Shown here in pieces: positions 18,071 through 26,616 of a stretch of 64,000 bases of DNA. Each line of letters opens with the position of its first letter. The stretch's first letter is position 1. Made by a program: the position numbers and the translations under genes. The notes beneath the pieces are model-generated. The model made no database searches, was not told the DNA's origin, and worked only from the letters and a program-made list of their open reading frames with translations. The DNA comes from Halothiobacillus diazotrophicus (GTDB lineage: Bacteria > Pseudomonadota > Gammaproteobacteria > Halothiobacillales > Halothiobacillaceae), in NCBI RefSeq assembly GCF_001663815.1, contig NZ_CP016027.1:1054001-1118000 (forward strand). Reading direction: 5' to 3'.

Positions 18071-19744
18071 TCACGCCACGCTCTGAAACTCCTCGTTCAG
18101 GCCGAGTTTCGCCAGACGATAGCGGAACTGGCGCGCGGTCATCCCCAGCAGGCGCGCGGCCTGTGCCTGGTTGCCCGATGTGCGGATGAGGGCCGCACGG
18201 ATCTGTTCGCTATCGTGATCGCAAATTCGCATGTAGCTGCGCTTGGCGCTTTCTTCGCGGCCAGGGTCCTGCTCGGGATCCGCAAAGCCCGAATGACGGG
18301 CCTGGTAGAGATCAGATTCCCGAGCAGAAAGCACAGGCCGGGCATCATCACGCAGCGGGCTCTGCGACTGGCTGGCCTGATGCATGCTCCGCTCGATCTG
18401 CAGGATGCTGCCAATCTGCTCGGCACCGATCAGCTGGCCGCTCGCCTTCAGGACGGCACGCTCGATCACATTCTGCAACTGGCGGATATTGCCCGGCCAC
18501 GCGTAGGTGCGCAGCTCCTCGTAGACGCCCTGGGTGAAACTCACGTTGCGGTCGTAGAGTTGTGCGTAATGATCGAGGAAATGCTGGGCCAGCAAGCCGA
18601 TGTCTTCCGGTCGCTTGCGCAAGGCCGGCAGGTGGATCGGGATCACGTTGATCCGATAGTACAGATCAAGACGGAAACGTCCGTCGCGGATCGCTTCGGC
18701 CAGATTGACATGGGTGGCGGTGATCAGCCGGAAATTGACGTGCTGCGGCCGATCGCTGCCGATCGCCTGGATTTCCTTGTCCTGGAGCACCCGCAGAAGC
18801 TTGGCCTGGAGATCCAGCGGCATGTCGCCGATTTCGTCCAGAAACAGCGTGCCCTCGTGCGCCTGCTCGATCTTGCCCTTCTGCCGGCGATACGCGCCCG
18901 TGAAACTGCCCTTCTCGTGGCCGAACAGTTCGGACTCCAGGAGCGCTTCGGGAATCGAGGCGCAATTGATGCAGATGAAAGGCTTGTCCCGCCGCTGACT
19001 TTCCCGATGCGCCATGCGCGCGAACATTTCCTTGCCCGTGCCCGACTCCCCGAGCAGCATGATCGGCGCCTCGCTATCCTTGACCTGATCGATTTCCTTC
19101 ACGGCAGACAAAAGACTGGGACTTGAACCGATGATGCTGTTGGATTCGCTCATGCGGACGAAACGATCCCCGTCGTGATCGAGCTGCGCGGGCAGGTAGC
19201 TGACGGGCTGCGCCTTGTGACGCATGTTCATCAGCACGGGGCCGATCATGCTGGCGATGATGCGCAGCAAATCGACATCTTCCGAGTAGGATCGGCGCGG
19301 GTTCGCCCGACGCTGGATCGACAGCACGCCGCATACCCGCCCGTCGATGTTGACCGGAATGCAGATGAAACCGATCTTGGCCATGCTGCCCTCGATCGGT
19401 TCGGCGATACGCTGGATGAAAATAGGCTCGTCCAGCACGTCCGTGATCAGCGCCACCTGCCCGGTACGCCAGGCAAATCCGGTCAGCCCCTGGTCGAACG
19501 GTACGGTGTATTTTCCGGCAGCGATCCGATCGGTCGGCAACCCGTAGCTATAGGCGACTTCCAGCGCCCGCTGACCGTAATTGGGCAACATGATCCGCCC
19601 GTAGTGCAGATTCGCCCATCGCGACAGAAGGCTCAGCACGCCCCTGATCTTGTGGCCAGACGACGCCTCCGACTTGCTCATGAGGCGCGACACCTCGAGC
19701 AGCAGCGCCGAATTCACTTCCCGCGTCCCCGTCAAATGTTTCAT
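18071..19744 (-). CDS. NifA-like sigma-54-dependent activator (GAF-AAA+-Fis)
   Basis: The 557-residue regulator has an N-terminal GAF sensor domain (about 15-175). The sigma-54 AAA+ domain (about 203-435) carries Walker A GESGTGKE (232-239), the sigma-54 contact loop as GSFTGA (279-284) and Walker B with DEIGD (303-307). The C-terminal Fis-type helix-turn-helix is at about 515-550 (NQAQAARLLGMTARQFRYRLAKLGL). Such proteins bind enhancers and use ATP to open sigma-54 promoters. The architecture matches NifA/VnfA-type activators, but no nitrogenase genes are present. The sigma-54 sites at 37355, 37753 and 62755 make nearby amide and amine genes plausible targets (inference). Its gene follows the NCS1 permease at 19938 in the same direction, 193 bases apart. 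Confidence 0.9.
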   Translation of the reverse strand: MKHLTGTREVNSALLLEVSRLMSKSEASSGHKIRGVLSLLSRWANLHYGRIMLPNYGQRALEVAYSYGLPTDRIAAGKYTVPFDQGLTGFAWRTGQVALITDVLDEPIFIQRIAEPIEGSMAKIGFICIPVNIDGRVCGVLSIQRRANPRRSYSEDVDLLRIIASMIGPVLMNMRHKAQPVSYLPAQLDHDGDRFVRMSESNSIIGSSPSLLSAVKEIDQVKDSEAPIMLLGESGTGKEMFARMAHRESQRRDKPFICINCASIPEALLESELFGHEKGSFTGAYRRQKGKIEQAHEGTLFLDEIGDMPLDLQAKLLRVLQDKEIQAIGSDRPQHVNFRLITATHVNLAEAIRDGRFRLDLYYRINVIPIHLPALRKRPEDIGLLAQHFLDHYAQLYDRNVSFTQGVYEELRTYAWPGNIRQLQNVIERAVLKASGQLIGAEQIGSILQIERSMHQASQSQSPLRDDARPVLSARESDLYQARHSGFADPEQDPGREESAKRSYMRICDHDSEQIRAALIRTSGNQAQAARLLGMTARQFRYRLAKLGLNEEFQSVA

Positions 19745-19937
19745 AGCGCCCCCGATAGATCCATTGAATTCGTATTCATCTTTCTTTTCTCACTCCTGAC
19801 CCAATCAAAAAATCGGTCCGGAAACGAAGCGCCACCCACAGACGGGTTCAGGATGGAACACGGATACCCCTTCGTTTTCGGAAGTGCCGCGGCACGGGTT
19901 TCTGCACCCGTACCGCAGGCAGTTCATAACTACCGGA

Positions 19938-21611
19938 TCAACCGCAACGCTCCGGCAACGCATTCAACGGCACGCCATTGGCCGCCACGGACTCCGTCTT
20001 GCAGACATCGTGGCAGGCCGAATCCAGCGAGCAGCACAAGGAGCAGATCGGCCCCTCATGGAACGGGCAGCAGGCCATGTCGGCCGGCTCGTACTCGAAA
20101 CCGCAGACCGAGCAGTTCACGGCATCGTGATGCGTCCCGGCGTGGTAGTGCGGATCGCGGCTGATGTAGTACTTGCCCTGCGTCGCCAGCGCGATGATCG
20201 GCGACAGCACGAAGGCGACCCCCAGGGCGATGAACGCAGAGAACGCCTGGGCATAGGCGCCGAAGAAGCCGAAGAACGCCATGATCGAGATCGCGGAGGC
20301 GATCACCATGGCCCCGAAACCCACCGGGTTGAAGTTGTAGAGGTGTGCCCGCTTGAACTCGAGATAGGACGGACTCAGCTTCAGCAGCGGCTTGTTAATC
20401 ACGAGATCCGCAACCACGGCACCGATCCAGGCCACGGCGACGTTGGAGTAGAAGCCCAGGATCTTGCCCAGCACCGAGAACATGTTCGCTTCCATCAGCG
20501 TGAGCGAGATGCCGACGTTGAAGAAGATCCAGACCACGCGACCGGGATGACTGTGCAGGGTCCGCGAGAAGAAGTTGGACCAGGACAGCGACCCGGAATA
20601 GGCGTTGGTGACGTTGATCTTGATCTGCGAGAGGATCACGAAAAAGGTCGCCACGGTCAGTGCGACGCCGGCATGGCCGAAGATGTAGTGGAAGCCGGAG
20701 ATGTACATCTGGATCGGCTCGTTGGCCTTGTCCAGCGTGGTGCCGTTGGCGACGGCCACCGAGGCGAACAGGGAGCCCATCAACTGCTTGCTGGCGCCGA
20801 GGATGACCCAGCCCGGTCCAGCCAGCATCACGGCCAGCCACCACTTCCAGCTATGCCCCTTGCGCTGGGCCGGCATGAACCGCAGGTAGTCGGCCTGTTC
20901 GCCGATCTGCGCGATCAGGGAGAGCGCCACGCCGGCGGCGGCCCCGAACAGCAGCGGGTTGAAACTGGCACCGCTGGTGGACTTGCCGGCAAAGGACGTC
21001 CAGTCGGCCAGTGCCTGATGATCACCGATCAGCACCGCGATCAGCGGCGCGAACAGCAGGGTCAGCCAGATCGGCTGGGTCCAGACCTGCAGCTTGGAGA
21101 GCAGCGTCATGCCGAACACCACCAGGGGAATGATGATCAGCGATGCCAGGGCGTAGCCCACCGGCAAGGGTATGCCGAAATAGATCTCGAACGCCTGCGC
21201 CATGATCGACCCTTCCAGGGCGAAGAATATGAACGTGAACGAGGCGTAGATGATCGAGGTGATCGTCGACCCCAGATAGCCGAAACCGGCGCCTCGAGTG
21301 AGCAGATCGACGTCGACGTTGTACTTCGCCGAGTAGTAGGCGATGGGGATGCCGGTCAGAAAGATGATCAGCGCCGCCGCGAGAATCCCCCAGAAGGCAT
21401 TGGCGAAACCGAACTGGACGGCCAGGGAGCCGCCGATGGCCTGGTCGGCCAGATAGGCGATCCCGCCCAGGGCTGTGGAGGCCACGGCGAATTCCGACCA
21501 GGTACGAAACGAGGATGGCGCATAACGAAGGGAGTAATCCTCAAGCACCGGATTACTGACGAGTTTGTTGAATTGACGCCCCTTGGGCAGTGCGGATGCG
21601 GGTGTACTCAT
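19938..21611 (-). CDS. NCS1-family permease with cysteine-rich C-terminal tail
   Basis: The 557-residue inner-membrane transporter has about 12 membrane segments and NCS1 (purine/cytosine/allantoin) features, including SLRYAPSSFRTWSEF at the start and LSQIKINVTNAYSGSLSWSNFF in mid-protein. After the last span a hydrophilic tail (about 499-557) holds CSVCGFEYE, ACCPFHEGPICSLCC and CHDVCK, which looks like a metal-binding module. The same module sits between permease and kinase in the fusion protein at 22161, and the two permease domains are clearly paralogous. The ligand is unknown; a nucleobase, hydantoin or similar N-compound is likely. ATG 21611 has GAGGT 9 nt upstream. Confidence 0.85.
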   Translation of the reverse strand: MSTPASALPKGRQFNKLVSNPVLEDYSLRYAPSSFRTWSEFAVASTALGGIAYLADQAIGGSLAVQFGFANAFWGILAAALIIFLTGIPIAYYSAKYNVDVDLLTRGAGFGYLGSTITSIIYASFTFIFFALEGSIMAQAFEIYFGIPLPVGYALASLIIIPLVVFGMTLLSKLQVWTQPIWLTLLFAPLIAVLIGDHQALADWTSFAGKSTSGASFNPLLFGAAAGVALSLIAQIGEQADYLRFMPAQRKGHSWKWWLAVMLAGPGWVILGASKQLMGSLFASVAVANGTTLDKANEPIQMYISGFHYIFGHAGVALTVATFFVILSQIKINVTNAYSGSLSWSNFFSRTLHSHPGRVVWIFFNVGISLTLMEANMFSVLGKILGFYSNVAVAWIGAVVADLVINKPLLKLSPSYLEFKRAHLYNFNPVGFGAMVIASAISIMAFFGFFGAYAQAFSAFIALGVAFVLSPIIALATQGKYYISRDPHYHAGTHHDAVNCSVCGFEYEPADMACCPFHEGPICSLCCSLDSACHDVCKTESVAANGVPLNALPERCG

Positions 21612-22160
21612 GGATCAATGACCTCGATGAAGAAGTTTGACGAACGTGCTACACCTGGAAACCGATGCGCCCGAAACAGAACAGATCCGATGGGCAAGAT
21701 CGCACCTGCGTCACGCGTCGAAATCCAGCCTTTCTCCGGCTCCCGAAAAGTCCCTGGTTCGCGTACGATCGGGGCGTCCGGCCCTGTCTACCCGCGTTGT
21801 CGTAATCCGCTGGACACGCTCCGATCCAACGTTGGAACACAGCTTACAAAGCCACCTTCCAGACAGACATACGTCATCTGACGAATAGGGATCGCATCAA
21901 GCGGGAATGGAAGAAAATCGGGTTATGGCTATGCGGCTTATGCACTTCACGCGACTACGTCAAATTACGTATAGTGGGATCGCGAGGTCCGTCGCATCAT
22001 CGAGTTCGACTGAGTGCAGCCAGCGTGTTTCCTGCAAGCAAGGAGGCGTATCAGCAACAGGAATGACCGGGCAACGTCGATCGGCACACACCTGGCCGGA
22101 ATGCCGCCGAATCTGCCTGAAGACATTCCTGCATGTACGTCGGCCCCTAGCGAGAACACC

Positions 22161-25100
22161 ATGAAGAAACTGCGCCGACTTCCCCGCCTCGACACGAACC
22201 CGCCGCGGCAGGTCAAGAAGATCCGCCGCGACTACAAATCCTGGGTCGCCAATGAAACCCTGGAAGACTACGCCCTGCGCTACGCGGCACAGGACTTCAG
22301 GAAGTGGTCCGTCTTTCGCGTGGCAAATACCGCTTTCGGTGCCGTCTCTTTCCTGGCCCTTGAGGCGATCGGCGCCGCGCTCACCGTGCAGTACGGCTTC
22401 ATCAACACGTTCTGGGCCTGCCTCGCCGCCTCGATTCTGGTGTTTCTGACCGGCCTGCCCATCGCGCACTATGGCGCCAAGTACAATCTCGACATGGATC
22501 TCCTCACCCGAGGCGCCGGTTTCGGTTATATCGGATCCACCATCACTTCCCTGATCTACGCCTCGTTCACCTTCATCTTCTTCGCCATCGAGGCGGCAAT
22601 CATGGCGCAGGCGCTGAACCTGTATCTGGGGGTGCCGATGACGCCGTCCTATCTGTTCAGCGCCTTGATCGTCCTGCCGCTCGTCGGCTATGGCATCACG
22701 GTAATCAGCCGCCTGCAGATGTGGACCCAGCCGCTCTGGCTGCTGTTTCTGGTCCTCCCCTATCTCTGCATTCTCTGGAAGGATCCCGAGGCGTTTCACC
22801 GGCTCATGTCCTTCGGTGGCAATCTCGGCGTGTCCGAGTTCAACCTGCTCGCCTTCGGCGCGTCGACCAGCGTGGTGCTGGCCCTGATCGCCCAGATCGG
22901 CGAACAGGCCGACTATCTGCGTTTCATGCCCCAGAAAACCGAAGCGAACAAGCGGGCCTGGCATCTGGGCATCCTGATTTCCGGTCCAGGCTGGATCACG
23001 GTGGGCATGGTCAAGCTGCTCGCCGGCGGGCTCCTGGCCTACCTGGCCCTGAGTTCTGGGATCAGCTCCGCCCAGGCCGTCCAGCCGGCAGTGCTCTACG
23101 AACTGGGCTTCGGTTATGTCTTCGACTCCCCGGTGGCCGTGATACTGGCGGCCACGTTATTCGTGGTGATCTCGCAGATCAAGATCAACGTCACCAACGC
23201 CTATGCCGGCTCGCTCGCCTGGTCCAACTTCTTTGCCCGCCTGACGCACAGCCATCCCGGTCGCGTGATCTGGCTGATCTTCAACGTCCTGATTGCCCTG
23301 ATGCTGATGGAGGTCGGCGTGTTCGAGGCGCTGGGCGACGTGCTCGGCATCTACTCGAACATCGCGATCGGCTGGGTCGGTGCGATCGTGGCGGATCTCA
23401 TCATCAACAAACCGCTCGGACTGAGCCCCCCGGGCATCGAATTCAAGCGCGCCCATCTGTACGACATCAACCCGGTGGGCATCGGTGCCCTGTTGATCGC
23501 CTCGACGCTGTCCATCATCGCCTACACCGGCGTGTTCGGCCCTCTGGCGCAGGCCTTTTCGGCTTTCATCGCGCTCGGTACCGCCTTTGTCGTCGCCCCG
23601 CTGATCGCCTGGCTGACCAAGGGTCGCTACTACATCGCCCGAGAACCGGAACCCACGGGCAAGAAGCAGACGCAGCGCTGCGTGGTCTGCGAAAAGGATT
23701 ATGAAACCAACGACATGGCGCTCTGCCCGGCCTACCGCGGCGCCATCTGCTCCCTGTGCTGCACGCTGGACGCCCGCTGCCACGACATGTGCCGCCCCGG
23801 CGCAGGCCTGCAGGAACAGTTCATCGCCCTGCTGAACTACCTGCTACCCCGCAATCTGGCAGCCCGCATCAATACCCGATTGGGGTACTACCTGCTCCTG
23901 ATGCTGGTGGTCGCCGGCGTCCTGAGCACCGTGCTCTCCCTGATCTACTGGCAGCAGACCCATCATCTCTCGGCAACCGACGCCCTCTTGTTCGAGGGGC
24001 TGCTGGTCAAGCTGTTCGTGGCCCTCATGGTGCTGGCCGCCGTCGGGGGATGGTGGCTCGTGCTCACGGTGGAGAGTCGCTATGTGGCACAGGACGAGTC
24101 GAATCGCCAGACGCACCTGCTGATGAACGAAATCGAGGCCCACCGCAAGACCGACGCCCAGCTGCAGAAGGCGATCGAGGAAGCCGAACGGGCCAACCAG
24201 GCCAAGAGCCGCTATCTTGCCGGCATCAGCCACGAACTGCGCACCCCGCTCAACAGCATTCTCGGCTACGCGCAGATCGTCGAACACGATCCGGCCGTGC
24301 CGCGCCAGCGACGGGACGAAATGAAGGTCATCCGCCGCAGTGGCGAACACCTGGTGTCATTGATCAACGGTCTGCTGGACATCGCCAAGATCGAGGCAGG
24401 CAAGCTCACCATCGAACCGGAGGAAGTGGACTTTCCGCAGTTCGTGACCCAGTTGGCCGACATGTTCCGCCTGCAGGCCAGCGAAAAGCACATACGCTTC
24501 AATTTCGAAATCATGGACGAATTGCCGACGGTGGTCCGCGTCGACAAGAAGCGCCTGGGACAGGTGCTCATCAATATCCTCGGCAACGCCATCAAGTTCA
24601 CGAACGAAGGCCATGTGACCTTCCGGATTTCCTACCGGAGCGAAACCGTGCGCTTCGAAATCGAGGACACGGGCATCGGAATCTCCGAAGCGGATCGAAA
24701 GCGGATTTTTCTGCCCTTCGAACGCGGCAGCAATGCGACGGGACAGGCCGCCAGCGCCGGCCTGGGCCTGACCATCGCGAGCATGCTGGCCACCCTGATG
24801 GGCGGGGAACTCACGGTGCATGCCCGTCCCGGCGGCGGCAGCCGATTCCAGTTGCGCCTGCTGCTCACGGCCGTGCGCAACCCGCGGCCCCTGCCGGCGG
24901 AAGCCCCTTCCGACATTCTCGGCTACCGGGAGCCCAAGCGCCGCATCCTGATCGTGGACGATCAGCAGATCGACCGCGAATTCCTGCACAGCGTGCTCGC
25001 GGCCATCGGCTTCGAGGTCCTGCAGGCCGATTCCGGGATCACGGCCTTGCGCATGGCCGCCGAACATCAGCCGGACATGATCATCCTCGACATCAACATG

Positions 25101-25688
25101 ACTGGCATCGATGGCTGGGAAACCGCCCGACTGCTGCGCACCAACGGCATTTCCGAGGCGCCGATCCTGATCGTCTCCGCCGATGTGCTCGATCGCGGCA
25201 AGCCGAACACGGCGGGGATCGCCGCCGAGGACTTCATCGACAAACCGGTGGATATCGGGGTGCTCCTGCAGCGCATTCGCGACAAGCTGCAACTTGAATG
25301 GATCACGAACGGCCAGGAATCGGCCGATCCCGCCTCGCCCGCGACCGTGACGCAAACCGTGAATCAGAACATAGCGCCTGACGAGTCCCTCGCTCCGATC
25401 CAGACGATACGCCCCCCGTCGACCGACGAGTCGGACGCAATCCCGACGGCCGACGAAGAGTCTCTGGAGGACCTGCCGAGCGTACAGGTGATCCGCGCCC
25501 TGCATGAACTGGGCGCACTGGGGTACATTCGCGGCATTCTTGACAAACTCGACGAACTGGAACATGCCCGCCCCGATCTCGCGACGCTGGTACGCGATCT
25601 GCGCGTACCCGTCCAGCAGTTCCAGCTTGGCGAGTACCTGAGACAACTCAAGGAATTGGAAGCCAGACATGAACGCACCCAAACCTGA
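22161..25688 (+). CDS. NCS1 permease-cysteine-rich-hybrid histidine kinase fusion (transporter-like sensor)
   Basis: This 1175-residue protein joins a full NCS1 permease domain (about 20-490) to a Cys-rich module (about 505-550, CVVC...CSLCC...CHDMC). Two more membrane spans follow (about 573-595 and 614-637), then a HisKA domain with SHELRTPLNSI (His691). The HATPase has GNAIKFT, DTGIGIS and GLGLTIA. The receiver domain (about 929-1045) has phospho-Asp977 and Lys1028, and the final tail is helical. It resembles CbrA-type kinases, in which a solute/sodium symporter domain is the input, but here the input is NCS1. It probably senses, and may transport, a nucleobase-like or amide-like nitrogen compound. 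ATG 22161 is chosen because alignment with the neighbouring permease begins soon after; a longer frame reaches 22014. Its last 20 bases overlap the response-regulator gene. Confidence 0.88.
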   Translation: MKKLRRLPRLDTNPPRQVKKIRRDYKSWVANETLEDYALRYAAQDFRKWSVFRVANTAFGAVSFLALEAIGAALTVQYGFINTFWACLAASILVFLTGLPIAHYGAKYNLDMDLLTRGAGFGYIGSTITSLIYASFTFIFFAIEAAIMAQALNLYLGVPMTPSYLFSALIVLPLVGYGITVISRLQMWTQPLWLLFLVLPYLCILWKDPEAFHRLMSFGGNLGVSEFNLLAFGASTSVVLALIAQIGEQADYLRFMPQKTEANKRAWHLGILISGPGWITVGMVKLLAGGLLAYLALSSGISSAQAVQPAVLYELGFGYVFDSPVAVILAATLFVVISQIKINVTNAYAGSLAWSNFFARLTHSHPGRVIWLIFNVLIALMLMEVGVFEALGDVLGIYSNIAIGWVGAIVADLIINKPLGLSPPGIEFKRAHLYDINPVGIGALLIASTLSIIAYTGVFGPLAQAFSAFIALGTAFVVAPLIAWLTKGRYYIAREPEPTGKKQTQRCVVCEKDYETNDMALCPAYRGAICSLCCTLDARCHDMCRPGAGLQEQFIALLNYLLPRNLAARINTRLGYYLLLMLVVAGVLSTVLSLIYWQQTHHLSATDALLFEGLLVKLFVALMVLAAVGGWWLVLTVESRYVAQDESNRQTHLLMNEIEAHRKTDAQLQKAIEEAERANQAKSRYLAGISHELRTPLNSILGYAQIVEHDPAVPRQRRDEMKVIRRSGEHLVSLINGLLDIAKIEAGKLTIEPEEVDFPQFVTQLADMFRLQASEKHIRFNFEIMDELPTVVRVDKKRLGQVLINILGNAIKFTNEGHVTFRISYRSETVRFEIEDTGIGISEADRKRIFLPFERGSNATGQAASAGLGLTIASMLATLMGGELTVHARPGGGSRFQLRLLLTAVRNPRPLPAEAPSDILGYREPKRRILIVDDQQIDREFLHSVLAAIGFEVLQADSGITALRMAAEHQPDMIILDINMTGIDGWETARLLRTNGISEAPILIVSADVLDRGKPNTAGIAAEDFIDKPVDIGVLLQRIRDKLQLEWITNGQESADPASPATVTQTVNQNIAPDESLAPIQTIRPPSTDESDAIPTADEESLEDLPSVQVIRALHELGALGYIRGILDKLDELEHARPDLATLVRDLRVPVQQFQLGEYLRQLKELEARHERTQT

Positions 25689-26547
25689 GCGCGGCATCGT
25701 CCTACTGGTTGACGATGCCCCGGACAACCTGCGCATGCTGCATGAAGCCCTGCAGAGCCAGGGGTACATGGTGCTGGTCGCCACGGATGGCCAAAGTGCG
25801 CTCGACAGCGTGCAACGGCTCCCGCCGGACGTGATCGTGCTGGACGCGCGCATGCCCGGCATGGATGGTTTCGAAACCTGCCGTCGGCTGAAGGAAGGCC
25901 TGACCACCCGGGACATTCCGGTCATCTTCATGACGGGCCTGAGCGATACGGAGTACATCATCCAGGGCTTTCAGGCGGGCGGCGTCGATTACGTCACCAA
26001 GCCCATCGTCATCGACGAACTCTTGGCCCGGATCACCACCCACATGCACCGGGCACGTCTGGTCACGCATACGCGCTCGGCCATCGACTCGGCCGGTCGA
26101 GCCATTCTGGCCTTCGATCCCGACTTCGCCATCACCTGGGCCACGCCGCTCGCCCAACGCCTGGTTCAACCGCTGGTCGACATCCCCGACCATCTGCCCT
26201 CGGCGATTCGTCAATGGCTCAAGGAGCGCGATGGGGAAAGCGCCTACCCGCTCTGGCACAACGGCGAGCGTCTGCTCTTCACCCTGCTCGAACCTCAGCT
26301 GCTCTGCATCCAGCGTCACGCCGCGCAGGCAGAACCGGACATGCTCGCCCGGATGTTCCAGCTCACCGCGCGCGAGGCCGAGGCGCTGTACTGGGTGACG
26401 CTCGGCAAGACCAATCGGGAAATCGGCGAAATCATGCAGATCAGTCCGCGCACGGTGAACAAGCATCTGGAACATGTCTTCGAGAAACTGGGCGTGGAAA
26501 CGCGCACGGCGGCCGCCGCCCTGGTGCTCAGCCGGACGAGTGCCTGA
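25669..26547 (+). CDS. LuxR-family response regulator, partner of the NCS1-kinase fusion
   Basis: The 292-residue protein has a receiver domain (about 8-125) with DD, phospho-Asp59 in VLDARMPG and Lys111 in YVTKP. A middle segment of about 90 residues resembles a reduced PAS-like domain. A LuxR/NarL helix-turn-helix follows (about 225-285, LTAREAEALYWVTLGKTNREIGEIM and SPRTVNKHLEHVFEKLGV). The start overlaps the end of the kinase gene by 20 bases, so the pair is almost certainly a cognate two-component system. The stop codon lies inside a CCTGAR hexanucleotide repeat. Its targets cannot be read directly. Confidence 0.9.
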   Translation: MNAPKPERGIVLLVDDAPDNLRMLHEALQSQGYMVLVATDGQSALDSVQRLPPDVIVLDARMPGMDGFETCRRLKEGLTTRDIPVIFMTGLSDTEYIIQGFQAGGVDYVTKPIVIDELLARITTHMHRARLVTHTRSAIDSAGRAILAFDPDFAITWATPLAQRLVQPLVDIPDHLPSAIRQWLKERDGESAYPLWHNGERLLFTLLEPQLLCIQRHAAQAEPDMLARMFQLTAREAEALYWVTLGKTNREIGEIMQISPRTVNKHLEHVFEKLGVETRTAAAALVLSRTSA

Positions 26548-26590
26548 GCCTGAGCCTGAACCTGAACCTGAACCTGAACCTGAGCCTGAA
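26543..26590 (+). repeat. Hexanucleotide CCTGAR repeat, eight units
   Basis: Eight perfect 6-base units (CCTGAG or CCTGAA) begin within the last codons of the response-regulator gene and fill the space before the convergent CbbO/NorD-like gene. The TGA stop at 26545-26547 is part of the first unit. Because the unit is a multiple of three, gain or loss of units would not move the stop. Confidence 0.95.
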
Positions 26591-26616
26591 CCGCACCCAC
26601 CCTGCCCGCCCGGCGA

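Noticed and set aside
19884-21881. 665-codon plus-strand frame opposite the NCS1 permease
   Set aside because: Composition is that of an antisense shadow (His/Gly/Arg-rich, no hydrophobic pattern). The permease on the other strand is well supported.
21612-22160. Sigma-54 promoter between the two divergent NCS1 genes
   Set aside because: I looked for the GG-10-GC pattern on both strands. The nearest match (around 21693) misses the required CC on the -24 side, so no promoter is called.
26543-26590. CCTGAR repeat as a CRISPR array or coding tail
   Set aside because: Units are 6 bases with no spacers, and the regulator gene stops in the first unit.
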